Below are positions 8,371 to 17,426 of a DNA stretch of 64,000 nucleotides, one piece after another (the stretch's first letter is position 1; every line of letters begins with the position of its first letter). The stretch spans positions 4,350,001 to 4,414,000 of the forward strand of contig NZ_NETK01000001.1 in assembly GCF_002343915.1 (NCBI RefSeq), in the 5' to 3' direction. The notes under the pieces are model-generated. The model made no database searches. It worked only from the letters and a program-made list of their open reading frames with translations, and had not been told where the DNA came from. The DNA is from Nannocystis exedens. Lineage in GTDB: Bacteria > Myxococcota_A > Polyangia > Nannocystales > Nannocystaceae. The position numbers and the translations under genes are program-made.

Positions 8371-9341
8371 CGCCGCTCCACCTCGTCGATCCGGAAGAAG
8401 AAGCGATGCCCGAACTCCCCGAGGTCGGCCCCGGGATCGTCATCGACGGTGACGCCGATGTGAAGAACTCCTTCGAGATCTTCCTCGACCGCCACGACCG
8501 TCGCCGCCTTGCCGGCGAGCAGCGAGTCCATGATGTCGGCGCGGCGGTTCGGCCGCAGGCGCACGCGATCGCCGACCTGGATCGGCCGCTCGAGCCGTCC
8601 GTGCAGGGCCAGGAGCTCGTCCTGCCCGAGCGCCGTCGTGCGCTCGAGCAGCTCCCGCGCCCGCGGATCGGTGATGGCGTGTCGCTCCGCATCGGGCAGC
8701 GCGAGGATGCTGAGCGTGAGCAGCTCGTCGGTCTCGGTGCCGTCGAACAGGTCCCCCGGGCTCTCCGGGGCCACGCGCGGGTAGTCCGGGAGGATGATCG
8801 GCGCGGCGAAGATGCGGTCCCGCGCCCCCTCGGCGCCGACGAGGACCGGCCACGTGCCGATGTTGCGACACCCGGCGGCCTGCTCGCGGAACGCCTGCGG
8901 AGGATCGGTCAGCGACACGAACTCGCCGTCGGTGATCCGCAGGAGCGCCTGCGTCGCGAGGATGCGCGCGCCGGTCGTGTTGGTCATGCGCACCGTCAGC
9001 CGCGTCACGCCGGCCCCGAGCCCGAGCGCGGAGACGAGGACCGTCTCCCCGGCGGTCTCACCGGCCGTCAGCTCCGCCACGGCCGCTCGCTCGACCTCGA
9101 CGCGCCGCTCGGCCGTGTCCTCGAGGAAGCGCACGCTGACGTCGACGCGCGCCCGCGCTCCGACGACCAGGCACTCGGCCTGCCAGAGCGCCCCGGGCTC
9201 GAGATCGCCGAAGGTGAACCGCGAGCGGTTCTTCAGCGCGTCGCGGTGGTAGGGGTAGAGCAGGTACCCCTCGTAGAGCACCGCGCGCGCCAGGCGCTCG
9301 ACCTCGTCCTCGCTCGCCGTGCCCGCCGTCAGCGCGCTCAT
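8367..9341 (-). CDS. conserved unknown protein of the hydrogenase operon
   Basis: 324 residues; I do not recognise a named family. It lies between the large subunit and the maturation protease, overlapping both by 4 nt. The N-terminal third includes VLYEGYLLYPYHRDALKNR and GALWQAECLV; the middle is beta-rich with VRMTNTTG and DPPQAF; a segment LPDYPRVAPESPGDLFDGTE precedes a helical part; and the C-terminus (about 250-320) reads VGDRVRLRPNRRADIMDSLL then VTVDDDPGADLGEFGHRFFF. There are no signal peptide, membrane helix or cofactor cysteines. From memory, a protein of this kind accompanies group 1h hydrogenases in actinobacteria. A role in hydrogenase assembly or electron-partner docking is inferred from position only. 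Confidence 0.8.
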   Translation of the reverse strand: MSALTAGTASEDEVERLARAVLYEGYLLYPYHRDALKNRSRFTFGDLEPGALWQAECLVVGARARVDVSVRFLEDTAERRVEVERAAVAELTAGETAGETVLVSALGLGAGVTRLTVRMTNTTGARILATQALLRITDGEFVSLTDPPQAFREQAAGCRNIGTWPVLVGAEGARDRIFAAPIILPDYPRVAPESPGDLFDGTETDELLTLSILALPDAERHAITDPRARELLERTTALGQDELLALHGRLERPIQVGDRVRLRPNRRADIMDSLLAGKAATVVAVEEDLEGVLHIGVTVDDDPGADLGEFGHRFFFRIDEVERR

Positions 9342-11125
9342 CCGCCGCCTCCGAGCCCGGCGCCGAACGTCGGCGAGTGACGGACCAGGAGCTCCTTACC
9401 TGGTCCGAAGTACATGTGTACGCCGCACGGGAGGCACGGATCGAAGCTCCGGACCGTGCGCATGATGTCGATCCCCTTGAAGCGGTCCGGCCCGTTCTCC
9501 TCGAACAGCGGCGTGTTCTGCACCGCGTCCTCGTAGGGGCCCGGCACGCCGAACGAGTCGCGCGGGCTCGCGTTCCAGCAGGTCGGCGGATAGGGGTGAT
9601 AGTTGGCGATCTTCCCCTCGCGGATCACGAAGTGGTGCGAGAGCATGCCGCGCACGGCCTCGTGGAACCCGCAGCCGATCGCCTCGTCGGGGACCTCGAA
9701 CTTGGTCCACGTGCTCGTGCGCCCGGCGTGCACCTCGCGCAGCCCCTGCTCGACGAAGTGGAGCGCGGCCGCGGCGGCGTAGGCCTGGAAGTAGCTGCGC
9801 GCGCGGTTTCTCTCGAGCGTGTTCGACCACGCAGGGATCTTCCACTCGAGCTCCATCGCCGGACCGGAGGCCGAGCGCGGCAGCTCGATCTTCACGCTCC
9901 TCCCCGTCGCGCGGATGTGCTGGAAGTCGACCACGCCGGCGAGCGCCGTCACCCAGAGGCGCGCCAGGGCCCCCCCTCCGCTGTCGAGCGCCAGATTCGC
10001 GCCCGACGCCCGGTGGTACCATCGCGGCGACATCACCCAGGTGTACTTGCCGTCCGGCGAGGTCAGGTCGCGCTTCTGCGGCCGCGGCACGGTGGTCTGG
10101 TTCCACGGGTGCCGCTGATCGATCGGGTTGCCGAGGGGATCCTTCGCTACGAACGTCTCCGCATGCTCCCAGTCGTCGTAGAACGAGCTGCCGAGGAAGA
10201 TCCGCAGCCCGAGGTTGATCTCGACGAGGTCGGTCGTCACCAGCTCGCCGTCGACCACGACGCCGGGGGTGATGTACATCTCGCGCCCCCAGGCGCTCAT
10301 CGTCTCGTAGCGGAAGTCGCACGCGTCGGGGTTCTGGAAGCTGCCCCAGCAGGCGAGCAGCACGCGTCGCCGGCCGACCGCCTCGTAGCCCGGCAGCGCC
10401 TCGTAGAAGAAGTCGAACAGGTCGTCGTGGAGCGGGACGACCCGCTTCATGAAGTCGACGTACTTCATGAGTCGGCTCAGGTACTCGTTGAAGAGCTGGA
10501 CGGTCGGCACCGTGCCCACGCCGCCCGGATAGAGCGTCGAGGGGTGCACGTGCCGCCCGCCCATGAGCGAGTACATCTCGCGCGTCAGGCGGCTCATCAC
10601 CAGCGCCTCGCGGTAGAGCGCGCCGGTGAACGGGTTCAACGATCGCATGATGTCGGCGATCGTGCGGTAGCCGTGCAGCGACGCGTGCGGGGCGGCCGTC
10701 GCCTCCGCGCGGGCGAGCACCGCGGGGTTGGTCTCCTTCACCATCTGCTCGCAGAAGTCGACCCCGACCAGGTTGTCCTGGAACAGGTTGTGGTCGAACA
10801 TGTATTCGGCCGCCTCGGCGAGGTTGATGATCCACTCTGCCAAATGGGGCGGCTTGCAGCGGTACGCCATGTTCTGCGCGTAGATCGAGCAGGTCGCGTG
10901 GTTGTCGCCGCAGATGCCGCAGATCCGGCTGGTGATGAAGTGCGCGTCGCGCGGGTCCTTCCCCTTCATGAACACGCTGTAGCCGCGGAAGATCGACGAC
11001 GTCGACCTGCACTCCGCGACCTGCCTGTTCGCGAAGTCGATCTTCGTGTGGATGCCGAGGCTGCCGATGATCCGCGTGATCGGATCCCACGACATCTCGA
11101 CCAGGCCCGACTTCGTGTCGCTCAT
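9338..11125 (-). CDS. hhyL: [NiFe]-hydrogenase large subunit, group 1h-like
   Basis: A 595-residue catalytic subunit that binds the NiFe(CN)2CO centre and oxidises H2. Both cysteine motifs are present: RICGICGDNHATCS near residue 62 and DPCLPCGVH near the C-terminus. The 25 residues after that His (MYFGPGKELL...) are the peptide expected to be removed by the maturation protease. Stretches such as EAAEYMFDHNLFQDNLVGVD, GRHVHPSTLYPGGVGT and AYAAAAALHFVEQGL match the actinobacterial high-affinity (group 1h) branch as I remember it. The ATG at 11125 overlaps the small-subunit stop (ATGA); the longer open frame upstream is shadow. The symbol is given by analogy and a phylogeny is needed for the exact group. 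Confidence 0.95.
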   Translation of the reverse strand: MSDTKSGLVEMSWDPITRIIGSLGIHTKIDFANRQVAECRSTSSIFRGYSVFMKGKDPRDAHFITSRICGICGDNHATCSIYAQNMAYRCKPPHLAEWIINLAEAAEYMFDHNLFQDNLVGVDFCEQMVKETNPAVLARAEATAAPHASLHGYRTIADIMRSLNPFTGALYREALVMSRLTREMYSLMGGRHVHPSTLYPGGVGTVPTVQLFNEYLSRLMKYVDFMKRVVPLHDDLFDFFYEALPGYEAVGRRRVLLACWGSFQNPDACDFRYETMSAWGREMYITPGVVVDGELVTTDLVEINLGLRIFLGSSFYDDWEHAETFVAKDPLGNPIDQRHPWNQTTVPRPQKRDLTSPDGKYTWVMSPRWYHRASGANLALDSGGGALARLWVTALAGVVDFQHIRATGRSVKIELPRSASGPAMELEWKIPAWSNTLERNRARSYFQAYAAAAALHFVEQGLREVHAGRTSTWTKFEVPDEAIGCGFHEAVRGMLSHHFVIREGKIANYHPYPPTCWNASPRDSFGVPGPYEDAVQNTPLFEENGPDRFKGIDIMRTVRSFDPCLPCGVHMYFGPGKELLVRHSPTFGAGLGGGG

Positions 11126-12162
11126 TTCGTCTCGTCCTTCGCAGGCGGCCGGTAACCCGTCGTCAGCAGCGACCGCGGATGGCGCCACTCGGGCTCCCGG
11201 TCCATGGACCCGGTCGTGAACTGCCGGAGGGCGCGCACGGTGGTGCCGTAGGTCGTCACCGCCGCGGTCGACATGTACGCCCCGGGGGGCTCGTCCAGGA
11301 ACGGCTCGAACTTGTCGGGGAAGCCCGGCATGGTGCAGCCGATGCAGACACCGCCGACGTTCGGGCAGCCGCCGATCCCGCCGATCCAGCCGCGCTTGGG
11401 CACGTTGCAGCGCACGACCGGCCCCCAGCAGCCGACCTTGACGATGCACTTCGCCGAGCCGTAGTCGTCGGCGAAGTCGGCCTGCTCGTAATAGCCGCCG
11501 CGGTCGCACCCTTCGTGGACCGTCGCGCCGAACAACCAGCGCGGGCGCAGCGCGGCGTCGAGCGGGATCATCGGCGCGTTCCCGGCGGCCTGTCGCAAGA
11601 GATAGACGAGCACGTCCATGAAGCTGTCCGGCTGCACCGGACAACCGGGCACGTTGACGATCGGGATCCCCGCGCTCGACCGGAAGTCGAGCCCGAGATA
11701 GTCGGCGAGCCCCATGCAGCCGGTCGGGTTTCCGGCCATCGCGTGGATCCCACCATAGGTCGCGCAGGTGCCTGCGGCGACGACCGCCCAGGCTTTCGGC
11801 GCGAGGCGGTCGATCCACTCGCAGGTCGTGATCGGCTGCCCGGTCGCGGGATCGGTGCCGAACCCGGCCCAAAAACCCTCGCTCTTGATCTTCTCGTTCG
11901 GGACCGACCCCTCGATGACGAGCAGGAACGGGTGCGACGCCCCCGCGTGCGCGCGGTGGAAGTGCGCCATGAACTCGTCGCCCGACTCGCGCGCCAGGAC
12001 CGGGTTGTAGAGGTTCACCTTCGGAAGCCCCGGGATGGCGCCGAGCAGCACATCCTCGATGCTCGGGTTCGAGGCCGCCGTCATGGCGATGCTGTCGCCG
12101 TCGCAGCCGAGGCCGGCGGTGATCCAGAAAACATCGACTTCTTTGATCGGTGCGGGCAGCAT
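11122..12162 (-). CDS. hhyS: [NiFe]-hydrogenase small subunit, group 1h-like
   Basis: A 346-residue electron-transfer subunit with cysteines for three Fe-S clusters (AAGTCATYGG, VNVPGCPVQP, HEGCDRGGYYEQ, KCIVKVGCWGPVVRC, GGCPNVGGVCIGC). The first motif reads GLGCDGDS: Cys20 is kept but the second proximal-cluster Cys is Asp23, the 3Cys-1Asp arrangement reported for the Ralstonia actinobacterial-type enzyme. There is no Tat signal: it starts MLPAPIKEVDVFWI, as expected for the group 1h branch, so a cytoplasmic-side location is likely. The ATG at 12162 overlaps the hypE stop by one base. No cytochrome b gene is nearby, so its electron acceptor is not shown. Confidence 0.95.
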   Translation of the reverse strand: MLPAPIKEVDVFWITAGLGCDGDSIAMTAASNPSIEDVLLGAIPGLPKVNLYNPVLARESGDEFMAHFHRAHAGASHPFLLVIEGSVPNEKIKSEGFWAGFGTDPATGQPITTCEWIDRLAPKAWAVVAAGTCATYGGIHAMAGNPTGCMGLADYLGLDFRSSAGIPIVNVPGCPVQPDSFMDVLVYLLRQAAGNAPMIPLDAALRPRWLFGATVHEGCDRGGYYEQADFADDYGSAKCIVKVGCWGPVVRCNVPKRGWIGGIGGCPNVGGVCIGCTMPGFPDKFEPFLDEPPGAYMSTAAVTTYGTTVRALRQFTTGSMDREPEWRHPRSLLTTGYRPPAKDETK

Positions 12163-13190
12163 CAGCAGATCCTCGGCAATTGTTCGCCGGCGAGCGGGCG
12201 AACGACGCGCTCGCCGCCGATCCGCGAGCGCAGGACGACGGTCCCGGCGTGATCGGCGACCACTTCGCCGACGATCGCCGACTCGCGGCCGCGCGGGTGG
12301 CGACGCATCGCCGCGAGCAAGCCCTCCGCCTCGTCGGCGGGCGCGACGGCGACCAGGCGCCCCTCGCTCGCCACGTGCAGCGGGTCGAGGCCGAGCAGCT
12401 CGCAGGCGGCGCGCACGGCCGGGGCGAGCGGTACGGCCTGCTCGTGCAGGCGGACGCCCACGCGCGACGCGGTCGCCAGGTCGTGCAGCACGCCGGCGAG
12501 GCCGCCGCGGGTCGGATCGCGCATGCAACGAACGGACGAACAGGTCTGGAGGATCGCCTGCGCCAGGTCGGCGAGCGGCTGGACGTCGCTCGTGAGCGCC
12601 GTGTCGAACTCGAGCCCCTCGCGCTGCGACAAAATCGCGATCCCGTGATCGCCGAGGGTCCCCGACACGAGGACGCGGTCTCCGGGCTGCGCGGCCGAGA
12701 TCGACAGCGCCCGCCCCTGCGGCAGGAACCCGATCCCCGACGTCGTGATGAACACGCGATCCCCCTTTCCGCGATCGACCACCTTCGTGTCGCCGGCGAC
12801 GAGCACGACGCCCGCCTCCTCGCAGGTCGCGCGCATCGAGGCGACGATCCGCTCGAGGTCGGCCATCGCCAGCCCCTCCTCGAGGATGAAGGCCGCGCTG
12901 ACGTATCGCGGGAGGGCGCCGCTCACCGCGAGGTCGTTGACGGTCCCCGCGATCGCCAGCCGGCCGATGTCGCCGCCGGGGAAGAAGATCGGACGGACCA
13001 CGAACGCGTCGGTGGTGAAGGCGAGCCGGCCGGCCCCGGCGCAGGCTGCGGCGTCCTCTGCGGCGTTGCCGAACACGGAGAGGAACATCCGTGCGACGAG
13101 ATCGGCGCCCAGCTTGCCCCCCGAGCCGTGGCCCAGGATGATGTGTTCGTGGCGCCCCGACGGCGCCGGGCAGTCGAACTCGAGCGTCAC
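12162..13190 (-). CDS. hypE: hydrogenase expression/formation protein HypE
   Basis: 342 residues, normal length. HypE dehydrates the carboxamide on its C-terminal Cys to form the cyanide ligand. Seen: the N-terminal GHGSGGKLGADLV, FTTDAFVVRPIFFPGGDIG, GTVNDLAVSGA, VVLVAGDTKVVDRGKGD, RDPTRGGLAGVLHD and a C-terminus ending L-P-R-I-C, the thiocarbamoyl-accepting Cys. It starts at a GTG (13190) that overlaps the isomerase stop (GTGA), which fixes the start; the longer open frame to 13745 is rejected. Confidence 0.96.
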   Translation of the reverse strand: MTLEFDCPAPSGRHEHIILGHGSGGKLGADLVARMFLSVFGNAAEDAAACAGAGRLAFTTDAFVVRPIFFPGGDIGRLAIAGTVNDLAVSGALPRYVSAAFILEEGLAMADLERIVASMRATCEEAGVVLVAGDTKVVDRGKGDRVFITTSGIGFLPQGRALSISAAQPGDRVLVSGTLGDHGIAILSQREGLEFDTALTSDVQPLADLAQAILQTCSSVRCMRDPTRGGLAGVLHDLATASRVGVRLHEQAVPLAPAVRAACELLGLDPLHVASEGRLVAVAPADEAEGLLAAMRRHPRGRESAIVGEVVADHAGTVVLRSRIGGERVVRPLAGEQLPRIC

Positions 13191-13771
13191 AGGACGTCCT
13201 CCTCTCCGCGGACCAGATGGACGAGATCCCACAGGACGTGGAGGAGCGTCTCGTGGGTCTCCTGGATGCGATGGATGCTGAAGCTCGCGACGACGAACGC
13301 GAAGTCGCAGAGCTCGGCCATGCGCCCGCCGTCGCGCCCCGAGAAGCCGACGGTCAGCATGCCGAGCTCGCGCGCCGCGACGAGGGCGCGGAGCACGTTC
13401 GCCGATCGCCCGCTGGTCGAGATGGCGACGACGATGTCTCCCTCGCGCCCGAGGACGCGGAGCTCGTGCGCGAGCCCGACGCTGAAGTCGCGGTCGTTCC
13501 CGAGCGCGCTCACGAGCGGCATGTCCGCGCCGAGCGCGAGCGCCGGCAAGGGCGGCCGCTTGTCGACGACCGGGTGCATCATCTCGACGACCAGGTGCTG
13601 CGCGTCGCAGGCGCTGCCGCCGTTGCCCAGCGCGAACAGCCGCGCGCCCGCGTCGAAGGCGCGCGCCATCTCGCGGGCGCAGGCCTCGATCCGGTCGGCG
13701 TGCTCCGCGAAGAACCGCTCCTTCGTGGCCGTGCTCTCCCGGCACTTCCGCAGGATCGCGTCGCGCAACAT
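13187..13771 (-). CDS. SIS-domain phosphosugar isomerase (GmhA/DiaA-like)
   Basis: 194 residues with the sugar isomerase (SIS) fold of GmhA-like proteins: ARLFALGNGGSACDAQHLVV (phosphosugar loop), DIVVAISTSGRSANVLRAL (second Ser-rich loop), GMLTVGFSGRDGG, and the C-terminal helix ETHETLLHVLWDLVH carrying the His/Glu positions typical of sedoheptulose-7-phosphate isomerases. It overlaps hypD (TGATG) and hypE (GTGA), so it is a built-in operon member. I recall SIS proteins recurring in hyp operons, but their role there is unclear. The substrate cannot be told from sequence. Confidence 0.85.
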   Translation of the reverse strand: MLRDAILRKCRESTATKERFFAEHADRIEACAREMARAFDAGARLFALGNGGSACDAQHLVVEMMHPVVDKRPPLPALALGADMPLVSALGNDRDFSVGLAHELRVLGREGDIVVAISTSGRSANVLRALVAARELGMLTVGFSGRDGGRMAELCDFAFVVASFSIHRIQETHETLLHVLWDLVHLVRGEEDVL

Positions 13772-14862
13772 CAGCGGCCTCCTCGACCGTAATTGTAATA
13801 CGCCGCGCACGCCCCCTCGCCGGAGACCATCGTCGCCCCGAGCGGCGTCTGCGGCGTGCACCGCGTCCCGAACGCCGGGCACTCCGCGGGCTTCTTCAGC
13901 CCCTTCAGCACCTGACCGCTGATGCACTCCGCCGGCTCGGCGGTCTCGATGTCGTTCAATTCGAACACGCGCTCGGCGTCGAAGTCGCGGTATTCGTATC
14001 GGAGTCGGAACCCGCTCTTCGGGATCGTCCCCACGCCGCGCCACTTCCGGTCGCAGACGTCGAACACCTCGTCGAGGAGCCGGCGCGCGCCCGGGTTCCC
14101 TTCGCGCCGGACCGCCCGCCGGTAGGCGTTCTCGACCCGCGCCTCGCCGGCCTCGAGCTGCCGCGCCGCCGCGAGGATCCCGGCGAGGAGGTCGACCGGC
14201 TCGAACCCGCTGATCACGATCGGCGTCCGGTAGCGGCGCACGATCGGCTCGTACTCCGCCTCGCCCATGACGGTGCAGACGTGCCCCGGGCCGAGGAAGG
14301 CCTGCACGCGGTTCCCCGGCGCCTGCAGGATCGCCGTGAGCACCGGCGGGACCAGCACGTGCGACACCAGCATCGCGAAGTTCCGCAGCCGCTCGCGGCG
14401 CGCCAGCCAGACGGCCGTCGCGTTCGCCGGCGCGGTCGTCTCGAAGCCGACGGCGAAGAACACGACGCGCCGGTCGGGGTGCTTCCGCGCGAGCTCGACG
14501 GCGTCGAGCGGCGAATAGACGACGCGCACGTCGGCGCCCTGCGCCTTGAGGCCGAGCAGGTCGCCGCGCGAGCCGGGGACGCGGAGCATGTCGCCGAACG
14601 AGCAGAGGATCACGCCCGGGCGCGACGCGAGCGCGTGGGCTCGATCGAGCATCTCCAGCGAGGTGACACACACCGGGCACCCCGGGCCGTGGAGCAGCTC
14701 GATGCCCGGGGCGACGAGCTCGTCGAGCGAGTACTTCACGATCGCATGGGTCTGGCCGCCGCAGACCTCCATGAGGGTCCAGGGCCGCGTGACGGTGCCG
14801 GCGATCGCGTCGAGCAGGCGGCGCGCGACGTCGCCGTCGCGGTACTCGGCGAGGAACTTCAT
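13771..14862 (-). CDS. hypD: hydrogenase formation protein HypD
   Basis: 363 residues. HypD is the scaffold on which the Fe(CN)2CO unit is assembled with HypC. Signature stretches: LMEVCGGQTHAI, LLHGPGCPVCVTS (conserved Cys pair), SFGDMLRVPGS, FFAVGFETTAPANA, LGPGHVCTVMG, ISGFEPVDLL, and the C-terminal Fe-S cluster region (CISGQVLKGLKKPAECPAFG, then TPLGATMVSGEGACAAYY). The ATG at 14862 overlaps the hypC stop (ATGA). Confidence 0.97.
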   Translation of the reverse strand: MKFLAEYRDGDVARRLLDAIAGTVTRPWTLMEVCGGQTHAIVKYSLDELVAPGIELLHGPGCPVCVTSLEMLDRAHALASRPGVILCSFGDMLRVPGSRGDLLGLKAQGADVRVVYSPLDAVELARKHPDRRVVFFAVGFETTAPANATAVWLARRERLRNFAMLVSHVLVPPVLTAILQAPGNRVQAFLGPGHVCTVMGEAEYEPIVRRYRTPIVISGFEPVDLLAGILAAARQLEAGEARVENAYRRAVRREGNPGARRLLDEVFDVCDRKWRGVGTIPKSGFRLRYEYRDFDAERVFELNDIETAEPAECISGQVLKGLKKPAECPAFGTRCTPQTPLGATMVSGEGACAAYYNYGRGGR

Positions 14863-15092
14863 CCCGGCACCTCGTTCAGGTCGTTCAGCAGCTCGAACAG
14901 GCGGCGCGCCTCGTCGGCGTCGATGCGGGACAGCGCGAAGCCGACGTGGACCAGCACGTAGTCGCCCGGGCGGACGTCCGGGACGTGCTCGATGCAGACG
15001 CGCCGCGACACGCCGCCGAAGTCGACCGCGGCCATCGCCAGCCCGTGGTGCGAGAGGATGTCGGTCACGAGCCCGGGGACGGCGAGGCACAC
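14859..15092 (-). CDS. hypC: hydrogenase assembly chaperone HypC
   Basis: 77 residues. It starts MCLAVPG with the essential Cys2 that binds the iron centre, and has GDYVLVHVGFALSRID, the usual HypC core. The start is a GTG at 15092, required to place the Cys second. It begins one base after the hypF stop and ends overlapping hypD by 4 nt. It partners HypD and the large-subunit precursor. Confidence 0.95.
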   Translation of the reverse strand: MCLAVPGLVTDILSHHGLAMAAVDFGGVSRRVCIEHVPDVRPGDYVLVHVGFALSRIDADEARRLFELLNDLNEVPG

Positions 15093-15093
15093 G

Positions 15094-17341
15094 TCACACC
15101 TCCCGCGCCGCGGCGATCGCCAGCTGCCCGAGCGAGAGGCCGCCGTCGTTCGTCGGGGTCGCGGCGGGCGAGCGAACGCGGAAGCCGCGGTCGGACAGGC
15201 GGCGCCTGGCCTCCGCCGCGACGATGGCGTTCATGAAGACGCCGCCGGTCAGGACGACCGTCTCGAGACCGGTGGCGTCGCGCAGCGCGCGGCAGACGGT
15301 GTCGATGATGTCGACGACCGTCGAGTGGAACCGACGCGCGATGCGAGGGGCAGCGACGCCGCCGCAGTGGTCTTCATGGACGGCGCCAACGATCGGACGG
15401 GTGTCGACGACCAGCGTATCGTCCACCCCGGCGAGGACGCACGGGTAGGCGCCGTCCTCGGAGAGATCGGTCGCCATCCACTCCAGCTCCATCGCCGCCT
15501 GCGCCTCGTGCCGCGCCTCGTCGCGCACGCCGACGATCGCCGCCACCGCGTCGAAGAGGCGGCCCATGCTGCTGGTCAGCGGCGAGCCGACGCGACGATC
15601 GATCATCGCGCACAGGACGCGGAGCGTGGCCTCCGGACGGTTGCCCGCGTCGATGCCGGCGTCTCGGAGGTGCGCCACGGCCATGCGCCAGGGCTCCCGG
15701 ATCGCCCGCTCCCCGCCCGGCATGGGGACGGGACGCAGGTGCGCTGCCCTGCGGAAGTTCCGGTAGTCACCGACGAGGAACTCGCCGCCCCAGATCGTCC
15801 GGTCCAGGCCGTAACCGCCGCCATCGAGGGCGACGCCGATCACCGGCTCGTCGAGCCCGTGCTCCGCCATGCACGCGGCGACATGCGCGTGGTGGTGCTG
15901 CACGGCGACGACCTCGAGCCCCTCGGCGCGCGCGCGCTCTCCGGCGTACCGCGTCGACGCGTAGTCGGGGTGGAGGTCATGGGCCAGCACGGCGGGACGG
16001 ATCGCGAACAGGCGCTCGAAGTGCGCGATCGCGTCGACGTAGGCGCGATAGGCGTGGTGGTCCTCGAGGTCGCCGTGGTGCGGACCGAGAATTGCCGTCG
16101 CGCCGCGGCCGAGCGCGAACGTCGCCTTGAGCTCGCCGCCGAGCGCCAGGAGCGGCCGTCGGCACGGGAACGGCAGCACGAGCGGACGCGGGCTCTCGCC
16201 GCGCGAGCGGCGCAGCACGGTGGGGCGCCCGCCGATCACGCGCGCGACGGAGTCGTCGCACCGCGTCCGAATCGGCCGATCGTGCGCGAGGAACAGGTCG
16301 GCGATCCCCGCGAGCCGGGCCAGCGCGTCGTCGTCGTCGATCGCGATCGGTTCGTCCGTGCGGTTGCCGCTGGTCATCACCAGCGGCGTCCCGTCGAGCT
16401 CGGCGAGGAGCAGGTGGTGGAGCGGCGTGTACGCCAGCATCAGCCCGAGCCACGGGCTGTGCGGCGCCACTTCGTGGGCCACCTTGGCCCCGGCTCGTCG
16501 TCGAAGGAGGACGATCGGCCGGGCCGGCGAACTCAGGAGCGTCTCCTCGTCGGCGTCGATGTGGCAGAGGCGGGCCGCCCCATCCAGCTCGCGCACCATC
16601 AACGCGAGCGGCTTGTCGTCGCGGTGCTTGCGCCGCCTGAGCTCGCGGACGGCGTCGTCGCTCGTGCCGTCGCAGGCGAGGTGGTAGCCGCCGAGCCCCT
16701 TCACCGCGACGATCCCCCCCTCGCGCAGCACCCGCGCGGCGTGGACGAGCGCGTCCCCGTCGAGCGCGCCGCTCCCCTCGCGTGCGAGCAGGCGCGGGCC
16801 GCACGCCGCGCACGCATTGGGCTGGGCGTGGAAGCGCCGGCTCGCCGGATCGGCGTACTCTCGCCGGCACGCGTCGCACGGGGGGAATCCCGCCATGGTC
16901 GTCCGGGCGCGGTCATACGGCGTGGCGTCGATGATTGTCAGCCGCGGGCCACAGTTCGTGCAGTTGATGAACGGGTAGCGATACCGGCGATCCGCCGAAT
17001 CGAAGAGCTCGGTCAGACAAGCGTCGCAGGTCGCCAGGTCCGCGCTGATCGCGACGCCGTCGCCGCCTGCGCGCTCGTCGCTCGTCTCGATGCAAAACTC
17101 CCGTGCACCGCCGGGCGCCCGTTCATCCCATGCCACACCCCGGATCGCAGCCGCCGCCGGCACGTCGCGCTCGAGCGCGGCGAGGAAGCGTTCGAGCCGT
17201 GCCCGCTCCCCCCTCTACTTCGATGAGCACGTCGCCGATGCGATTGCGCACGAACCCGCCCAAGCCGAGCCCGGACGCCAGGCGGTGCACGAAGGGGCGA
17301 AACCCGACGCCCTGCACGACTCCGGTCACGGTGATGGCCAT
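15094..17341 (-). CDS. hypF: carbamoyltransferase HypF, frameshifted in a G6 run
   Basis: HypF makes carbamoyl-adenylate and transfers the carbamoyl group to HypE. The N-terminal acylphosphatase domain (start ATG 17341: MAITVTGVVQGVGFRPF, FVRNRIGDVLIEVEG) is in one frame. The rest is in another: zinc fingers CDACLTELFD, INCTNCGPR, CDACRREYA, CAACGPR, then a YrdC-like domain and the Kae1-like domain (HHHAHVAACMAEHG, IGVALDGGGYG, VLTGGVFMN). The frames switch at the six C of the plus strand at 17208-17213; with one base fewer the join would read EVEGERARLERFLAALE, as expected. Either a sequencing error or a real mutation or slippage site. It is the first gene of the operon. Confidence 0.9.
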
Positions 17342-17403
17342 GCGTGCTCGAGTGCCCACGGTCCGCGTCTCGAGTAGACATGGTTGCAGTCCCGCGCGAT
17401 GCA

Positions 17404-17426
17404 AGTCAAGCGTCCGTCTCGGACGC
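17404..17426 (-). promoter_or_regulatory. candidate promoter/operator dyad of the hydrogenase operon
   Basis: Upstream of hypF lies a perfect 7-bp inverted repeat with a 3-nt spacer (GCGTCCG-AGA-CGGACGC on the minus strand, 17410-17426), immediately 5' of a TTGACT hexamer (17404-17409) that could serve as a -35 box. No good -10 box is visible. The dyad is about 70-85 nt before the hypF ATG, a reasonable place for an activator site. Functional assignment is inference. Confidence 0.3.
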
